From Cornus controversa (taxonomy: Eukaryota > Streptophyta > Magnoliopsida > Cornales > Cornaceae), in contig CM048849.1 of the NCBI GenBank assembly GCA_026545225.1, positions 44,788,336 through 44,852,335 on the forward strand: DNA of 64,000 nucleotides, in the 5' to 3' direction. A program made the translations under genes and the position numbers. The notes below the pieces were generated by a model. It saw only the letters and a program-made list of their open reading frames with translations, did no database searches and was not told the DNA's origin. This document shows, in pieces, positions 26,201 to 41,200 of the stretch (the stretch's first letter is position 1; each line of letters begins with the position of its first letter).

Positions 26201-29200
26201 AATCTAAGAGCTAATATTCTGTCCAGCAGAATAAAAAGGTCCTAAAATGACAAAACAGCCATTAAATGGTGACATGACTCATTTAATAGGCACATGAATT
26301 ATAAAATAAAAGCAAAATGACAAAAATATCCAACTAAAGCTGAGGCAACATTAAACAGAAAATTAAAACAGATTTAAGACTTAAATAATGACTTAAAACC
26401 AATAAAGAGATTAATGCACTCTCAACCTAGACTTCTTGCGATGTTCAACTATTTGAAGAAATTCCTCTTCCACTTACTCTGCATCAGTCCCTCCAGGTGA
26501 GAAAACTCGACCTTGAGTTAGCATCGTCCAAACTATTCCCAGCACCCCACTACGGATCCTGGAATCCACACTCAGTAGCAATAAGCACCGAATCCAAGAT
26601 CCGATGCCCTCCAACAAAGGCATTTGGAGACTCTGATATCAACCTATCAATAACTCTTCTCAGACGCAAGTCAATGACTTTAGCTACTACCTTATAGATG
26701 CTACCCACCAAGGATTGTAACCTAGTGGTACTTCCTCACCAAGGGTCGAGGGTTCAAGTTCTCATCAAGGCAAAATAAAAATAAAAAAATTTACCAAACA
26801 TGAATGATGAGAGAGTTAAGACACCCCCAAATCTCACCCAAACGAGAAGCAAAAATCAAAAGCAAGATATTTGTTATAATACTCTTCAGTTGTATGATAC
26901 CCTCTAGAGAGCACATGAAGCTGTCCAGGGACAAGGCCTGATCAAAACAGCAAACCTCATTATCTAGACATACCTGTGACCTATGTTACTTGGACTCTGG
27001 TACGTGTGTCGGGTGCGGGAATGTATCTAAGTGTCAGACATGTCAAGTTCCCAAATAGAATGACACATGGACATCTTGGATCTTTAGCACCCAAAAAGTC
27101 TGTCTGTACAAATGATCTAGGCCTGCATGGAAACTAGTGAAGGTGCATACTTGACATTTTTATTTTATGGTCCTCTTTTCGGTACAAAAAAAAAAAAAAG
27201 AATTATATTAAACTAATAAGTGTACAACAGAGGTGTAATTATACAAACTGGCTGAGAAAAACTTACTAAAAAGTATTCCTCTTTAATTAGTCTGGGAGGT
27301 GGAAGCCCACAGAATCCCATGTTAAACAACTACATCTTTTGATTACTCGAGGGTGTCCTTAAGGCTTAAGCCATTTTCAGTAATGCAATACTCTTATATG
27401 GTGCAATCACTATGGGAGTGATACCACTTGTCGGATCTCAAGATTTTTAATCTTTTATGTGTTAACACGCATCCTGTTAAGAGTACTATGTGAACATGAG
27501 AGTGGTATCCAACAACAAAATTTATAGCCGTGATTGCTAAGAGAGAACGTGTATGCATTGTGCCCTAATATGAGAATGCATGATCATGAAACCCCAATTG
27601 GTGATTTTATTATTCAAGAAGTAATTTTACCTTTTTGCCCTTTGGTGTATCCTCAAATTCTGATTCTGCTCTTGGACATAGGTACCACCACAAACTAACT
27701 AAACTAAATGTTGAAAATCTAATTAAAAGTTAATAATAAAAAAACAAACTTTGGATTTTGTTAAAAATTTTCCAACACTAAGTTCTAATCTTAACAGAAA
27801 GAAATAAAGATAGCTTTCACTTCAACCATAAGGCTCTATTAGAAATTAAGAGTTATTAGGGAAGTGAAATGTAGTGTTTCCCATGGAATATTAGAAGTTT
27901 CTTGCCAAATTTTCAAGAACCAATTTAAAGTAAGAACAAATTATTAACGCCCTACCAGACTTGCATTAATTTAAAGTAAGAAACAAATAATTAAAGCCCT
28001 AATAGACTTGCACTATCATGAGAAAATGCGACTTCAACAATATAATGCAAAAGATTTCATCTCAATTAAAGTCTCTAGGTTCCAATTTTCAGTCCAGGTT
28101 CTAAGCCTTTGATTAAACATGTTTTATCATTACAAGGAACTTCGATGCATTGGTCAATTTCATAACATTTGGTATCCAAGCAAGTTTCCATCTGGCAATC
28201 AATCCACCTTAGAGTGGACTACTTCGAGTAGAAAAGTGAAAGTATATGTCACTGACTCACCATACTTAGCATAAGGGGGTAAAATGCAAAAAAATGGATA
28301 CTATAAGGGGATTGTCTGCAATTAACCTACACAATTTTGCAATCCACCATTGAATGCAATTAACCTCCATTGCCATTAACAAATCCATCAGTAGATCATG
28401 GGAGACTTCCAAATATATCACTACATAATTTTGCAATCTCAACCGAAAAACAAATCACCAGTTCATAATTGAATCATTTCAATAAAAATGCAACATGAAC
28501 AGTCACAAAGCATAAAAGCGGAAGCAAGATATTTGACACCAGTATGGCTTTCATCATTGAATGCCATAGTTTCCTCTCACTTCTTAATCAAGATCTTGAA
28601 TTTCAATTGTGCCATCCAAACATGGGTTTTGAGGTTATGCATGGTGCAAACTCCCATTAATGAGTGCTCTCATCTTGTGGTGGAGGCTACATTCGTGAGG
28701 GTTTTCAGATTGCGATGGAGGCTCCCAGAAGCTAAAAAGCTTGCAATGACCATATGCACAAGTGATGTACAATTTGCTTGGATTAAGCAATAATAGGTTA
28801 ATCACAGATCAACCCCCTATACTATTTATTTTTTACATTTAACCCCCTCTGCTAAGTTTGGGGGTAAAACCATAATTATTTGGAGAAAAAACAGAACATG
28901 TGCATACCCGTGCCCAGATAATCATCAGTTTTTAACAGAACAATGATGGATGGAGTAACTTGCAAGCGTTGCGTGCAGTGTTGTTAAAGGCGCGCCTAGG
29001 CTCCAGGTGCACACAGGTGCAAGGATTGCACCTGTTGTCAACCCAGGCTCAGCTATGTTTAGTGAGCGCACGCCTGGGCTGCGCCTTATACAAGTCAGTC
29101 GGGCGCGCCGGACTGATATTTCCTTTTTTCTTTTCCTAATTCAAAAAGGAGACTTTTGTCTCGTTCAAAAGAAAAGAATATAGAAGCCCATTTACTATCA

Positions 29201-32200
29201 CAAGACGTGAACAACGCCAAAACCCCAAGTCACGACGCCGACAGCCTTCATTGTAGAAAGTTGCAGAGACGATCAGATACACATGCTCTTCTTCTTCCTC
29301 TCTCTATCATTTTTTTTCTCTCTGTGAATGCTATCCTGCTGTACTAACTTATTTCCTACTTTTTTTTTAACAGTTTTTCTTTTTCTTTCTTCTTTTTTCT
29401 CTCTCTCGTCTCATTCTTCTCACTCTTTTTTTTTTGTTTTCCTTCTCCTTTGGATCATATCCTAAATTACTTCCTGCTTTTTTTTTTCTTTCTTCTTTTT
29501 TTTGCTGCCCTCTCTCTCTCTTGCTCTCTCTTCCTTTTATTTATTGCTATTTTTTTTGTGCTTTGTTTCATTTTATAGTTCTTGAATGACATGGTTGATG
29601 GATTTAATTTTTCATATTTGATATGAATTTTTAAAAATATTGATTATGAGATATGAATTCTTTTATAGTAATTTAACTTTTCAATTGTGCGCCTCACTTC
29701 ACACAGGCTCGCGCCTTGCGCCTAGGCTCCAAAGGACCTTTAGCGCCTTAGTGCGCCTAGAGCCTTTGATAACACTGGTTGTGTGTAGTATGGAGGGTTA
29801 TCTACCAAAAACTTAGTGGATGGGATGAAATGCAAAAAATGGATATTATAGGGGAGTTTTCTGCAATTAACCCCAAAAAAGAAGAAGAAGAAGCTATTAA
29901 GTTCAACAACCAAAACAAGTAAAATTCAGGAGAGCCAAAAAAAAATGGGGTTCAAAAAAATAAAGATCTTCCACTAAAGATTTTCTTCAAATTAATGACA
30001 AAACAAAACCAATAGCACAACTATTGAGAGGAGATGTGAAATAAATATTAAGGAGCGACAATGAATTACATCATTAACCATGAATGAGAATGAAATAATA
30101 GCATAAATAATAATGAAGGAACTATAGTACAACTAAAAGATATCACCGAATGATAAATCTCACCGTCATGATCAAAAACCACCTGCATGAAAGAGAATTC
30201 ACATAAGCAGCAGCACAATTTAATAGCACCAAATTGGGAAAAGTGAAAAATAAAAATATTCAAATAGCATTTAGCAATTGACTTTAGACAAAACAAAAGC
30301 ATCAGAGAGAGTTGTAACAACCCATAGCAATTTTATTATTATACTAGATAAATTTATATTATAATATATAATTAGTAAATTTGTATACGATGATTTTTGG
30401 GTTTGAATGTGATTATTTTGAATTAAAGTCTAATCATGTGCGAAATCAGGAGAAAATCAGGTTTTCAGTTTTTTGTAAACTATTAAGCACTGGCAAATAG
30501 ATCCAGTGCCTTGGTAAATGGATCCAACAGTCTGATGATGGGCAGATCCAGCATTTTGTGGAGGATCCAGCTGGTGTTTCTAGTGGTGGATGATCCAACT
30601 TTTTGGTAGTTGGATCTAACTAGTATAAAAGCTGCCAAAACTTGGATTGATCGAGCTGTTGGAACTAGATCTATTGAGCTATAACTTGGACCAATCGATC
30701 AAGCTATTGACGAACATCTCAGAAAACTTGCGTTTTTCTGCACCAACTTAATACCTAAACAATATAATACTCTATAGAAATCCTTAAACCAGACTCTATA
30801 AAAACACCATATGGTCACAATCTTCAGGATTCACAATCATCAAACTTAGAATTAGAAACAAAAGTAAGAAGAAGAGAGGAAGAAAGACGATAAGGAAAGG
30901 AGACAGAAAGAGAGTGAAGAGCAAAGGAGGACAAGAGAGAGGATGAAGTGCTTGGTTGCAGAATCAGTTGGTTTTAAATTATTGTTAGTTACGTTAATAC
31001 ATGTTATTCAGAACATCTTATTTCATGAATTTTATTGTTAAACTTGAATATATCTTCACGGCATGTTGATTTTCTTGTTCAATTTTTTTTCAACTGAGAT
31101 TTCTATCTTTGATTATATATTGTGTTGACCCTGAAACCTGCATGACGAAAATCATGAGCATTAATATTTCAAAACATGATCAAGAAACTAGTTATGTGAA
31201 AAAAACGTCTATGATGATTCTGACACTGGTGATTATATATTGTGTTGACCCTGAAACCTGCATGACGAAAATCATGAGCATTAATATTTCGAAACATGAC
31301 CAAGAAACTAGTTATGTGAAAAAATGTCTATGATGATTCTGACACTGGTGAACGAGCACGACAATCTTTGATACGAACATGACAACCTAGGATGCATCCA
31401 ACCAATGAAAAATGTGGGGTCACACACCCAATTTCAATGCAAGCCCCTAAAGTAGCAAGGTGGAATCCTTAGGTGAAGGGCCTAAAGTGACTAAAGGTAA
31501 GGCAGGGTGTACGAGATGCGTAAATATATTCCTTCAATGAAAGCGCCTAAATTTGTAGTTTGAGGTCATTACTGGTCCCTGGGTGCAAGCCCTTAAATTG
31601 TTTTTATTTTGATAGTATGCAATCAAGAGCCAAGACTGGATCTTGCGACAAACAGTTTGGATTCTTTTTAACAAGTAGAAGATGTAGGCATCACACTTAA
31701 TATGGTGGAGATCCCAAGTGGCCTGTGCTGGGAACAAATTGAGGATGACTCGTTAAAGAGAGAATTTTAGTCAAGGTCATTGCTGATTCCTCTAGGTCGG
31801 GGGGGCCTTGTCAAGGGTTAATCTAAGTCAAAATAGAGATATGGCTCAGCATACTTAGTCTCAAACATGTCAGGGTCTCAGTCAGCTCGAAAAGAGTCTT
31901 CCTTTGGTGTGTAGTAGAAGTCTACTTGTAGTACGTAAGTGAGAGCGAGGCAATATTCATGCCAACATGGCAGCCTCAGAGGTCAAGCCATGTGCATCTA
32001 CAGCAGTCTAAAAGGATGACACCATGTGCACTGATATTGTCCGATTGAGACGCAACAGGGGCGGGTTTGCAACTATAGGAGTTACTATTGTGGCAATAGG
32101 ATGGCTTCACTATAATTCAATGGGATGCCTCCATACACCAATGAGACTGTAGCTTGTGCAATAGCTGCATATGGTATACGTGATCAAATATGGCATTGCC

Positions 32201-35200
32201 ACATTATATACAAAGAAGTCAAGAGGCCAAGGTGAGTGCAGAGAGGTCATCTCAACACATCCTAGACTTTAGCCACCAAACCAAGCACTTCCTAGTATCC
32301 CAAAGAATTGTGACATGTCCACATAGTCTGATGTAGCTATATCTAGTCTCCAAAACTTAAAATATATATATAAGGCTTCATTTTGAATGAAAAGCTTCCA
32401 CTACTTTAAAAAATTGGTAAGTTCTAATTATTTCCAAATTTTTCACTTAAAAGGTAAATCTGACATAAAAGTAGCATTTGATGTTAGATCTACAAATGCT
32501 GTTCATGGGAAATGCGATGGATTTTCCAATATACCGTTTTACCAATTATTTTCAAATTCGCTTAAAGGGGAACCATATTTGCATTATTACAACCATAGAG
32601 ATTATATTTTTGTGATCTACAAGTTACAGAAGATGTAAAATTGATTTTTGTTTTCCATATTTTAGATTATTCTAAATTTAAACTGGTATTCGGCTACAAC
32701 GAAATTTAAATGTCAGGGGCTCAAATCCTCTTATTGTCAAAAAAAAAATTCTAAGAAAAACAAAGTATCCAGTCAAATAATCAGATAATAAAAAAGACAA
32801 ATAGTGCATCAAGTTTTATGTTTTTCGTTTTCAAATGGGCAAATCTGTGTGTGCACATACACAGAGTAAGAGGGATAAAGGTTCATACCGCCACATGTGA
32901 AGGGATAAATTCTAGAACATCAATTATCTGCAAGAGAAAAATATTTGTATATATCAGTAATGCCTAAAAGATCAAAAAACCACAAACGAAATGGATCTAG
33001 GAGCAACCAACCCACAATAACGAACCATAGCAAATTAAAGCTTACACTGAAAGAATTCAAGATCTGATTGCATTTCTCAGACTGTACTGCTTTGGTTTCT
33101 AATATCAACTTACATGGTCATTGTTCGATAGGATCCACAATGAGATCCATCCTTATTCTATAATGACTGTCTAAACAGATAATTTCTATGTTACCTTTTA
33201 AAAACAGAGCCACCCATCAGTATTGCACTGGCCAACAAATTTTCCAACATAAGGATTAAATTTCATGACAGTAAATCAAGATTAGCGTACCAACACCATA
33301 TAATTGGAATAAGAATTTTTTAAGTAGGGGCATACGCTCTATTACATGGTTTAAAACTTCACGTCAGCTTATAATTAAAATCCCCAATTAGCTAGATTCT
33401 GCTCATTGAATTACAGGTAATGTAAGAGAGAAATACAAAAAGAAGGCCATATCATACATGAATGAAAGAAAATGACTCAACTCAATTCAATAAAATCCTT
33501 TTTTTTTCAGTTATTTGGGGTTGGCTATATAAATCATGTTTCGCTATTCTGCTCTAAGTAAGCCAAAACCCCAGTAAAATGACATACAATTATATCTGTC
33601 TTACTACGATACTATCTCAGCCTCTGTTAGTTACGGTCTTCCTCTACATGGACCACATCACTCCACACAAGTGCAATTATTGGTGCTTGCTGCATATAGC
33701 CAAGCCATCTTAATCTATTTTCCCTAATTATATCCCCTACTGGTACTACTCAAACCCCCTCATGAATGTGTTCATTTCTATTATCATCATTTCTTTTCTT
33801 ATCACACATCTATCTTCCCATTCGTATTTCTACCATTTCTATTTTATGAATTGGAGTATGATATTAGCACTCCACTTGTACTCCACTTCAATTTTTTAAC
33901 AAATAAAATGACAAAGTTATAGTATGTAAGTACCTTTTGGAATAAATGTGGAATCTGTCTTTGTGAAGCACAAATTTTGTCACTTCATTGTTTAGGAAAA
34001 GCAAGTGGAGTGCAAGTTGTTAAAAGTGGAGTGTGAATATCAGCACCCTTTATGAGTACGTTGTTTCTTAGCCTCCAACATTTCTCCCAATAAAGTATGA
34101 CTAATCTAATGGTTTTTTATAAAATTTACCATCCAATTTAGAGGTATACAACGATCCCACAATATGTCATAAGCACTCCCCCATTTAACTCATCTCGCTT
34201 TAATTCTATGATTAACTGATTTCCAAATTCTCGCTTTTTGTGCAAACCAAGGTAACAAAACGTTCAACTTTTTGGTACCTTTTGCCACGTATTCACTTCA
34301 TCTCTACTTGTGTATCAAATTTCACTTAAGTTACTTTCCATATGACAATTAACACGCTCATATTTTGTGAGCTAAACCTACATCCTAAGAAAACATCCAC
34401 CTTATACAATATAAGAAGCTCAAGTCACCGAAAATAATATCATAGAATCAACAATGGCATTTCAAAAAGTAAAAAAATTGTTTCAGGTCATTGTTCTATA
34501 CACACACACTAAAAGCATGGAAAAGTAAAAACAGTGGAATAATTTAGGTGAACCTAAAATAAACATGACTTACAAGAGATAAAGCTGTAAATATAGTTAA
34601 GACCCAATCTCCATTGCCATCAGCATTTGAGAGATAACCACGATGCAACTTTGCTATGTGTGAGACAATAAAAATGAAAACAATCGTTACATTAGTCAGG
34701 ACCATAAGGGAGAGGAAGAGAACATTGACCAATTCAGATTATCTACTGTAAAGCTGCATCCTAGAGAAAAAAAAATAGCAATGTAAGTCAAAGTCACTTA
34801 AATTACAAACATAAATTGCTAGGCACCAGTAACGTATAACGAAGCTTACTAAATTTAGCAGCTGGCCAAAGAATGGCAATGTTGTTTCTTCCATGTGGTT
34901 CATCTATCACTAATACTAGAAATGTAGCAACGAGACAACCACTGCAGTGACTGTCTCCAAGTAAAAACTTGTCCAATAAAAAAATTACTGGTAAAAGAGT
35001 TGGAAAAACTATTATTTCTTTTAAATGACAGGCTATAGAAGTCTTACGTTGATGGCCATATTACAGATCAAATGAAACCACAAGTTCTGTTCAGAGTTGA
35101 AATGTTGGGGAGATCTTCACAATCTTGACAGAACGATTAGCTTTAATAAAACACAAAAGATATATATATATATATATATATATAAGTAGCATTTCATTGA

Positions 35201-38200
35201 AGAGCTCTCAAAAGGGGAGCACAGCCCAAGAACAAAAGCTAGACCAAGCTGGTCTCCTATATAAGCAAAGTATCCACAAAAGACATAATATCCCCCACTG
35301 GTATACAATTCCGTCCCTAAACCCAAAAAAATAGTGTGTAAAAAATAGAAAATTTAAGCACCCAAGTCGGAACCTCGACTCCATCAAAAATTCACAATTT
35401 CGCATGTTCTGTTCGCGCCAAAGCCTCCACCATAAGCAAACGGGGTGCCATCCTCCAAGCATCTCGAACTTGCCCCCTCACTGCACAACCTCTCTAAGCC
35501 TCAAGCATGCTCAACAGGCACTCCGGCATAACCCAAGGGACTCCGAAGAGAGCAAAAAACAAAACCCAACAATCCCGGGCCACCGGACAATGCAAGAGAA
35601 GATGACTTCATCTTGCTTGCACATGCGACACCAATTGGAAATAATGTGAACTCTCTTGCGCAGATCATTGACAGTCAAGATCCTCCCTAAAGTTGTTGTC
35701 CACCCAAAGAAGGCAACCTTGAGCGGTGCCTTGGTGTGCCAAACTACCTTCCAAGGAAAGAAAGGCCCATTACAATCCGCCAAGCTCCTATAAAAAGAGT
35801 GAACCTCAAAAGCCCCATGTCTGGAATCCAACCAAACCTAGTTGTCAGGCTCAGCCCCACCTCCTGATGATACAGAATTGCCAGAAGCTCTACAATGTCT
35901 CCCAGCTCCCAATCCTAGAAGGGTCTCAAAAACTGGATGTCCAGCCTCTCATTATCAATGCGAAAACAGTCGGCCACCAACTTCTCTTTGTCCACAGCCA
36001 TCCGAAAGAGACGCGAATAGGTGGACTCTAGAGATCTCTCCCCGCACCACATATCCTTCCAAAGACTGACCCTCTCCCCGCTCCTCACCTTAAAACGAAT
36101 GTGTTTGGAGGATTCATCCCAGCATTTGCGGATGGCTTTCCAAACCCCCACTCCAACAGGCTGCCTCACCTCTAAAGAACACCAACCACCCCTGCTCTCT
36201 CCAAATTTGCTAGCAATGACCCTCCTCCAAAGTTTAGGCATGTCCATCTCGAACCTCCATTACCACTTTCCCAAAAGGACCTTGTTGAACGAATCCAGCT
36301 TCCTAATGCCAACCCCACCCAAGTGTAAGGGCTTGCACACTTGCCCCCAATTCACAAGATAGAGATTAGAAGCTTCTCAAGAACCGCCCCAAAGAAAATT
36401 CCGTTGAAGCTACTCAAGCCTCCTAACCACGAAGATGGGAACCTGGAAGAGGGAGAAGTAATAGGTTGGAAGATTCAAAAGAGTACTTTTTATAAGGGTA
36501 ATACATCCCCCTTTCAAAAGATATTGCTTTTTCCAACCAACCAACCTCTTCTCAAACCACTCCACAACCGGATCCCAAACGGGCACCCTCCTCGAAGAAG
36601 TCCCCAATGGCATCCCTAGATAGACTATAGGGAATTACCTAATACCGCAACCCAATATATCAGCCAAGCGAGTCAAATCATCCATCTCCCCTACCGGAGC
36701 AATCTCACTCTTCCCAATGTTTATCTTCAGCCTGGAGACGGCCTAAAAACAAACCAGCACACACCTTAAGGACTTCAATTGCTTCTCATCTGCGTCACAA
36801 AACACTATGGTGTCGTCTGCAAATAGGAGATGCGAAATCTGTAAATGGTTGAGAGGATCTCCCCCTACACTGAAGCCTCTAATGTGTTCCCTCCCTACAG
36901 CACTCTCCATCGGCTTGCTAAAAGCCTCCATAACAAGAATAAAAAGAAATGAGGACAAGGGATCCCCTTGCCTCAATCTACGAGAATTGCAAAGAAACCC
37001 GAAGGCATCCTATTGATCAAAACTAAGAATCTCACTGTAGAAGTGCAAAACCAAATCCATCTCCTCCAAACCTCCCCAAATCCCATCCTCTCCGTAATGT
37101 ACGATAGAAACACAAAAGATATTGTCGTGAATAGAATACAGCTATAGTCAGTCAACTATTCCTTAATTAGGGTTATATCAATTATTCCTTAATTAGGGGC
37201 AGAATCGCTGTTTTCCATATATTGTTGCTTTCCTTATTTTTGTTCTTTAGATCATTATAAATTCAGATTGTAATCACTCTTTGAATATATAATAAAACAA
37301 TCTATTTCTCTCCTCTCTCCCTCTCTCTCTAAGATTTTTCTCTCAACTTAGCCTATATTGTTGACATGGTATCAGAGCATCAAGATCCAAGTTGAAGACA
37401 AAATGTAAGAGGCTTCTTCTTCCACCTTTTCTTTTTCAATTTCTTCTTTCTTAGTTTCTCTATTCTTTCTCTGTATATTTTGTTTCTCTATTCTTTCTTT
37501 GGCAGAATGACCTAGAACCCTAGGTCTCAAAAAAAAAAAAAAAATTTGTTCTCTATAATTCTGGCAAAGATGACTTAAAAAAAATATTATGTTCTTTCTC
37601 AATTTCATGTTCAATATTCTATAGTTCTCTCTCTTGTACTCGATTGTCTCGTCTCGACTATCATGGGTGACAAATTGGAAAACAAGGATTCTCTCTTTTT
37701 TGGCTCGATAACTGCTACCAAATTGAAGGGTTCTAATTACCTTCAATGGTCTCGGGCAGTCCAAGTTTTTCTGAAAGCTCGTGGTAAACTTTCCTACATC
37801 TTGTCACCAAATCCAAGGAGGAAAAACAGATTGATGCATGGGAATAGAAGGATACACAGGTTATGACTTGGCTATGGAATAGTTTGGAACCAGAGGTGTT
37901 TAATAATGTTTCGTTTCTGGAGTCTACTAAGGAGATTTGGGACACACTCAAAGAAATGTACTCGTAAAAAAAGAATATTTCTCTCATCTTCCAATTGTAC
38001 CAGGATATCTTTTCTCTTCAACAAGGTGACCATTCGATTGAAGAATACTACTCGAAACTAAAAGGCATGTGGGAAGAACTTAATGTTTATCAGCCTTTGA
38101 CTACATATTTAGAAACTCAGAAACAACACAGAGAAGAATTTTGGGTAGCAAAATTTTTATCAGGACTTTGACCAGAACTTGCTCCCATCAGTTCTTAGAT

Positions 38201-41200
38201 TTTGTGATTTGCCAACTGCTAGTGAGACTTTTACCTGTTTTTGACGTGCCTCTATCCACTCTTTTACTACAAAGAAGGAGGATCGTTCTGCCCTTGCTGC
38301 TCCAGCTGAGCGATTAGATACTTCACGTGGTGGTCAAGGGGGACGCGGCCCTCCTCATACTAGCAGAGGTGGTCGTGGTGGTAGGAATTGTACACACTAT
38401 GGCTGCACCAATCACTCTGTTGATTATTGTTGAGAACTTCACGGCAAGCCTGCATGGACAAATCAAGCTGTGGTTGAGGGGGAGAATCCTAATCTTGCTG
38501 CTGAAGAACAAGTTCTTATCTCCAAAGCTGAGTATGATTCAATTGTCAAGCATGCTAATCCTCCATCCACTTCCACAACTACTTTTGGTGATTCAGGTAA
38601 TAATTGTCTTCATTCTTCCTTCTGTACACCTTGGATTATTGATTCTGAGGCCTCAAATCATATGACAGGTAACTCCTCTCTTCTATCTGACATTACTCGT
38701 GTATCTTCTCCCTCGTTTGTCACAATAGCTAAGGGTACAAAGTCTCCAGTCCAAGAAATTGGTACCGTTAGTCCATCTAGTCTAACCTTCTCTTCTGTTT
38801 TGTATCTACCTCAGTTTCCCTTTAACTTGTTATCAGTTCGTAAAATTACTTCTGCTCTAAATTGTTCAATAACATTTTATCCTACTCACTGTATCTTACA
38901 GGATCTAAAGAAGAAGAGGATGATTGATGGGGGATTTGAGAAGGATGGGCTCTAATACTTTCAGTCGTCTTGTTCACCTATTGCATCTGCACTCCATACC
39001 TCGACTTCTCCATATTAGTGGCACTGTCGTCTTGGGCATCCTTCATCTGACAATCTTCGGTGTTCAGTTCCTTCTTTACCAAATTTTTCTAGTTTTAATT
39101 GTGAAACATGTGAACTTAGCAAGCATCATAGGGCTACTTTTAAGCTTAAAACTAATGAGCCTGTTTACGCCCTTTTGAGCTTGTTCACTTTGATGTTTGG
39201 GGTCCAGCCCGAACTACTGGACTGGCTGGTGCTCGTTATTTTATTTCCTTTATTGATGATTATTCTCGTTTGACTTGGTTATATATTCTTAAAGATCGAT
39301 CTCAAGTCTTTTATGTTTTTAAATCTTTTTATGCTGAGATAACTAATCAGTTGAATGCTAAGTTACACATTCTTCGAAGTGATAATACCCTTGAATATAA
39401 AGATGGTCTCTTTCAGCAATTTTTTGAGTCTAGAGGTGTCACCCATCAAACTTCTTGTGTTGATACTCCCCAACAAAATGGAATTGCTGAAAAAAAGAAT
39501 GGACCAATTCTTGCTATTGCCCGGGCTTTGATGATTCAAATGAATGTGCCTAAGCAATTTTGGGGAGACGCAGTTCTTACTGTGGCATATCTATTAAATA
39601 GAATGCCATCTCGGGTCCTTAAAGGAAAATCACCTTTTCAGATGATGTTTCCTGATAAAACCAATTTTCTCTTCCTCCAAAAGTATTTGGGTGCATTTGT
39701 TTTGTTCACAACTTAAATCCATGACAAGACAAGCTTGACCCTCGAGCTCACAAATGCATATTTTTGGGCTATTCTCGCACTCATAAAGGATATAGATGTT
39801 ACAACCCTCCTTTGAGAAAACATTTGTGTGTGTTGATGTAACATTCTTTGAGCATATTCCATATTATTCTAAGGAGTGTAGTGAAGTGGAGGAACCTATT
39901 TTTCCAGACATTGTTTTCCCATCTCCGCTTCTTGATACTCCTCTCGCTCCTAGGGTTTATACTCGATGTGCTCGCAAGAATACCGCTTCTACTCCTACCA
40001 CTACCCAAGACGAATCTTGTGTGCCACCTGCTCCAGCGGTTGAACATGTAGAGCCTTCCTTACATCCTCCATCATCTTCCTCGGCGCCTACAGATCCAAT
40101 TGTTGATCCTTCCGAGTCTGATCTTGATCATCCCATTGCATTTTGTAAAGGTAGAAAGGTTTGTACTGATCATCTCATATCTCATTTTGTTTCTTATGAC
40201 CATCTATCATCTTTGTTTCGAGCTTTCTCTTTATCATTGTCATCTGTTATTGTTCCCAAGTCATACAAGGAGACCATTTCCTATCCTGGCAGAAAGTTAT
40301 GGAGGAGGAAATGCATACCTTACAATTGAATCATACTTGGATCTTCTTCCAAAGCCTGCAGGTGCTCATATTATTAGCTGTCGTTGGGTTTTCACAGTGA
40401 AACAAAATTCTGATGGCACTGTTGATCATTTAAAGGTTCATCAACTTGATGTCAAAAATGTTTTTCTTCACTGTGATCTAACTGAAACAATGTACATGGC
40501 TCAGCTCCCTGGGTTTGAGTCCAAGGGAAAGTGTGTTTGTCATCTCAAGAAATCTATTTATGAACTCAAACAGTCACCTCGTGCATGGTTTGATAAGTTT
40601 AGCAAGGCAGTGGTTGCTCCTGGTATGACTACAAGTCAAGCTGATCATTTAGTTTTCTTCAAAAGACTTCTTTAAAAAGACAAAGTGTGGCATTGTAATT
40701 TTGGTGGTCTATGTGGATGACATCGTCATTACTGGGAGTGACAAGGAGGGGATTCAGACCTTGATTTATCATTTGGGTTTGAATTTTCTCACTAAAGATT
40801 TGGGCAAGCTCCGTTATTTTCTTGGTATTAAGGTTGCTAGATCAAAGAAAGGGATTTGTTTATCTTAGAAAAAATATACTCTTGATCTCTTAAGGGATAC
40901 GGGTTATCTCGGCTCTAAACCTGCAACAACCCCCATGGAGACTAATCTGAAGCTACTGCCTTCGGAACTTGGTTGATGATCTAGAGATGTACAGACGTCT
41001 TGTAGGCAAGCTAATTTACCTAACCATTACTCGTTCAAATTTTGCCTATGCAGTCAATGTTGTGAGTCAATTTATGACCAGCTCACGAATTTCTCACATA
41101 GACGCAGTTATAAGGATTTTGAAGTATCATAAGGGGGCTCCGGGTCGTGGTCTTTTCTATAAATCGTCTGGACATTTGCGCATCGAAGGTTATACTGATG

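Noticed and set aside
31109..31333. A 74-codon frame with a repeated peptide.
   Set aside because: The repeat is only the doubled 120-bp DNA unit; there is no family match or gene context.
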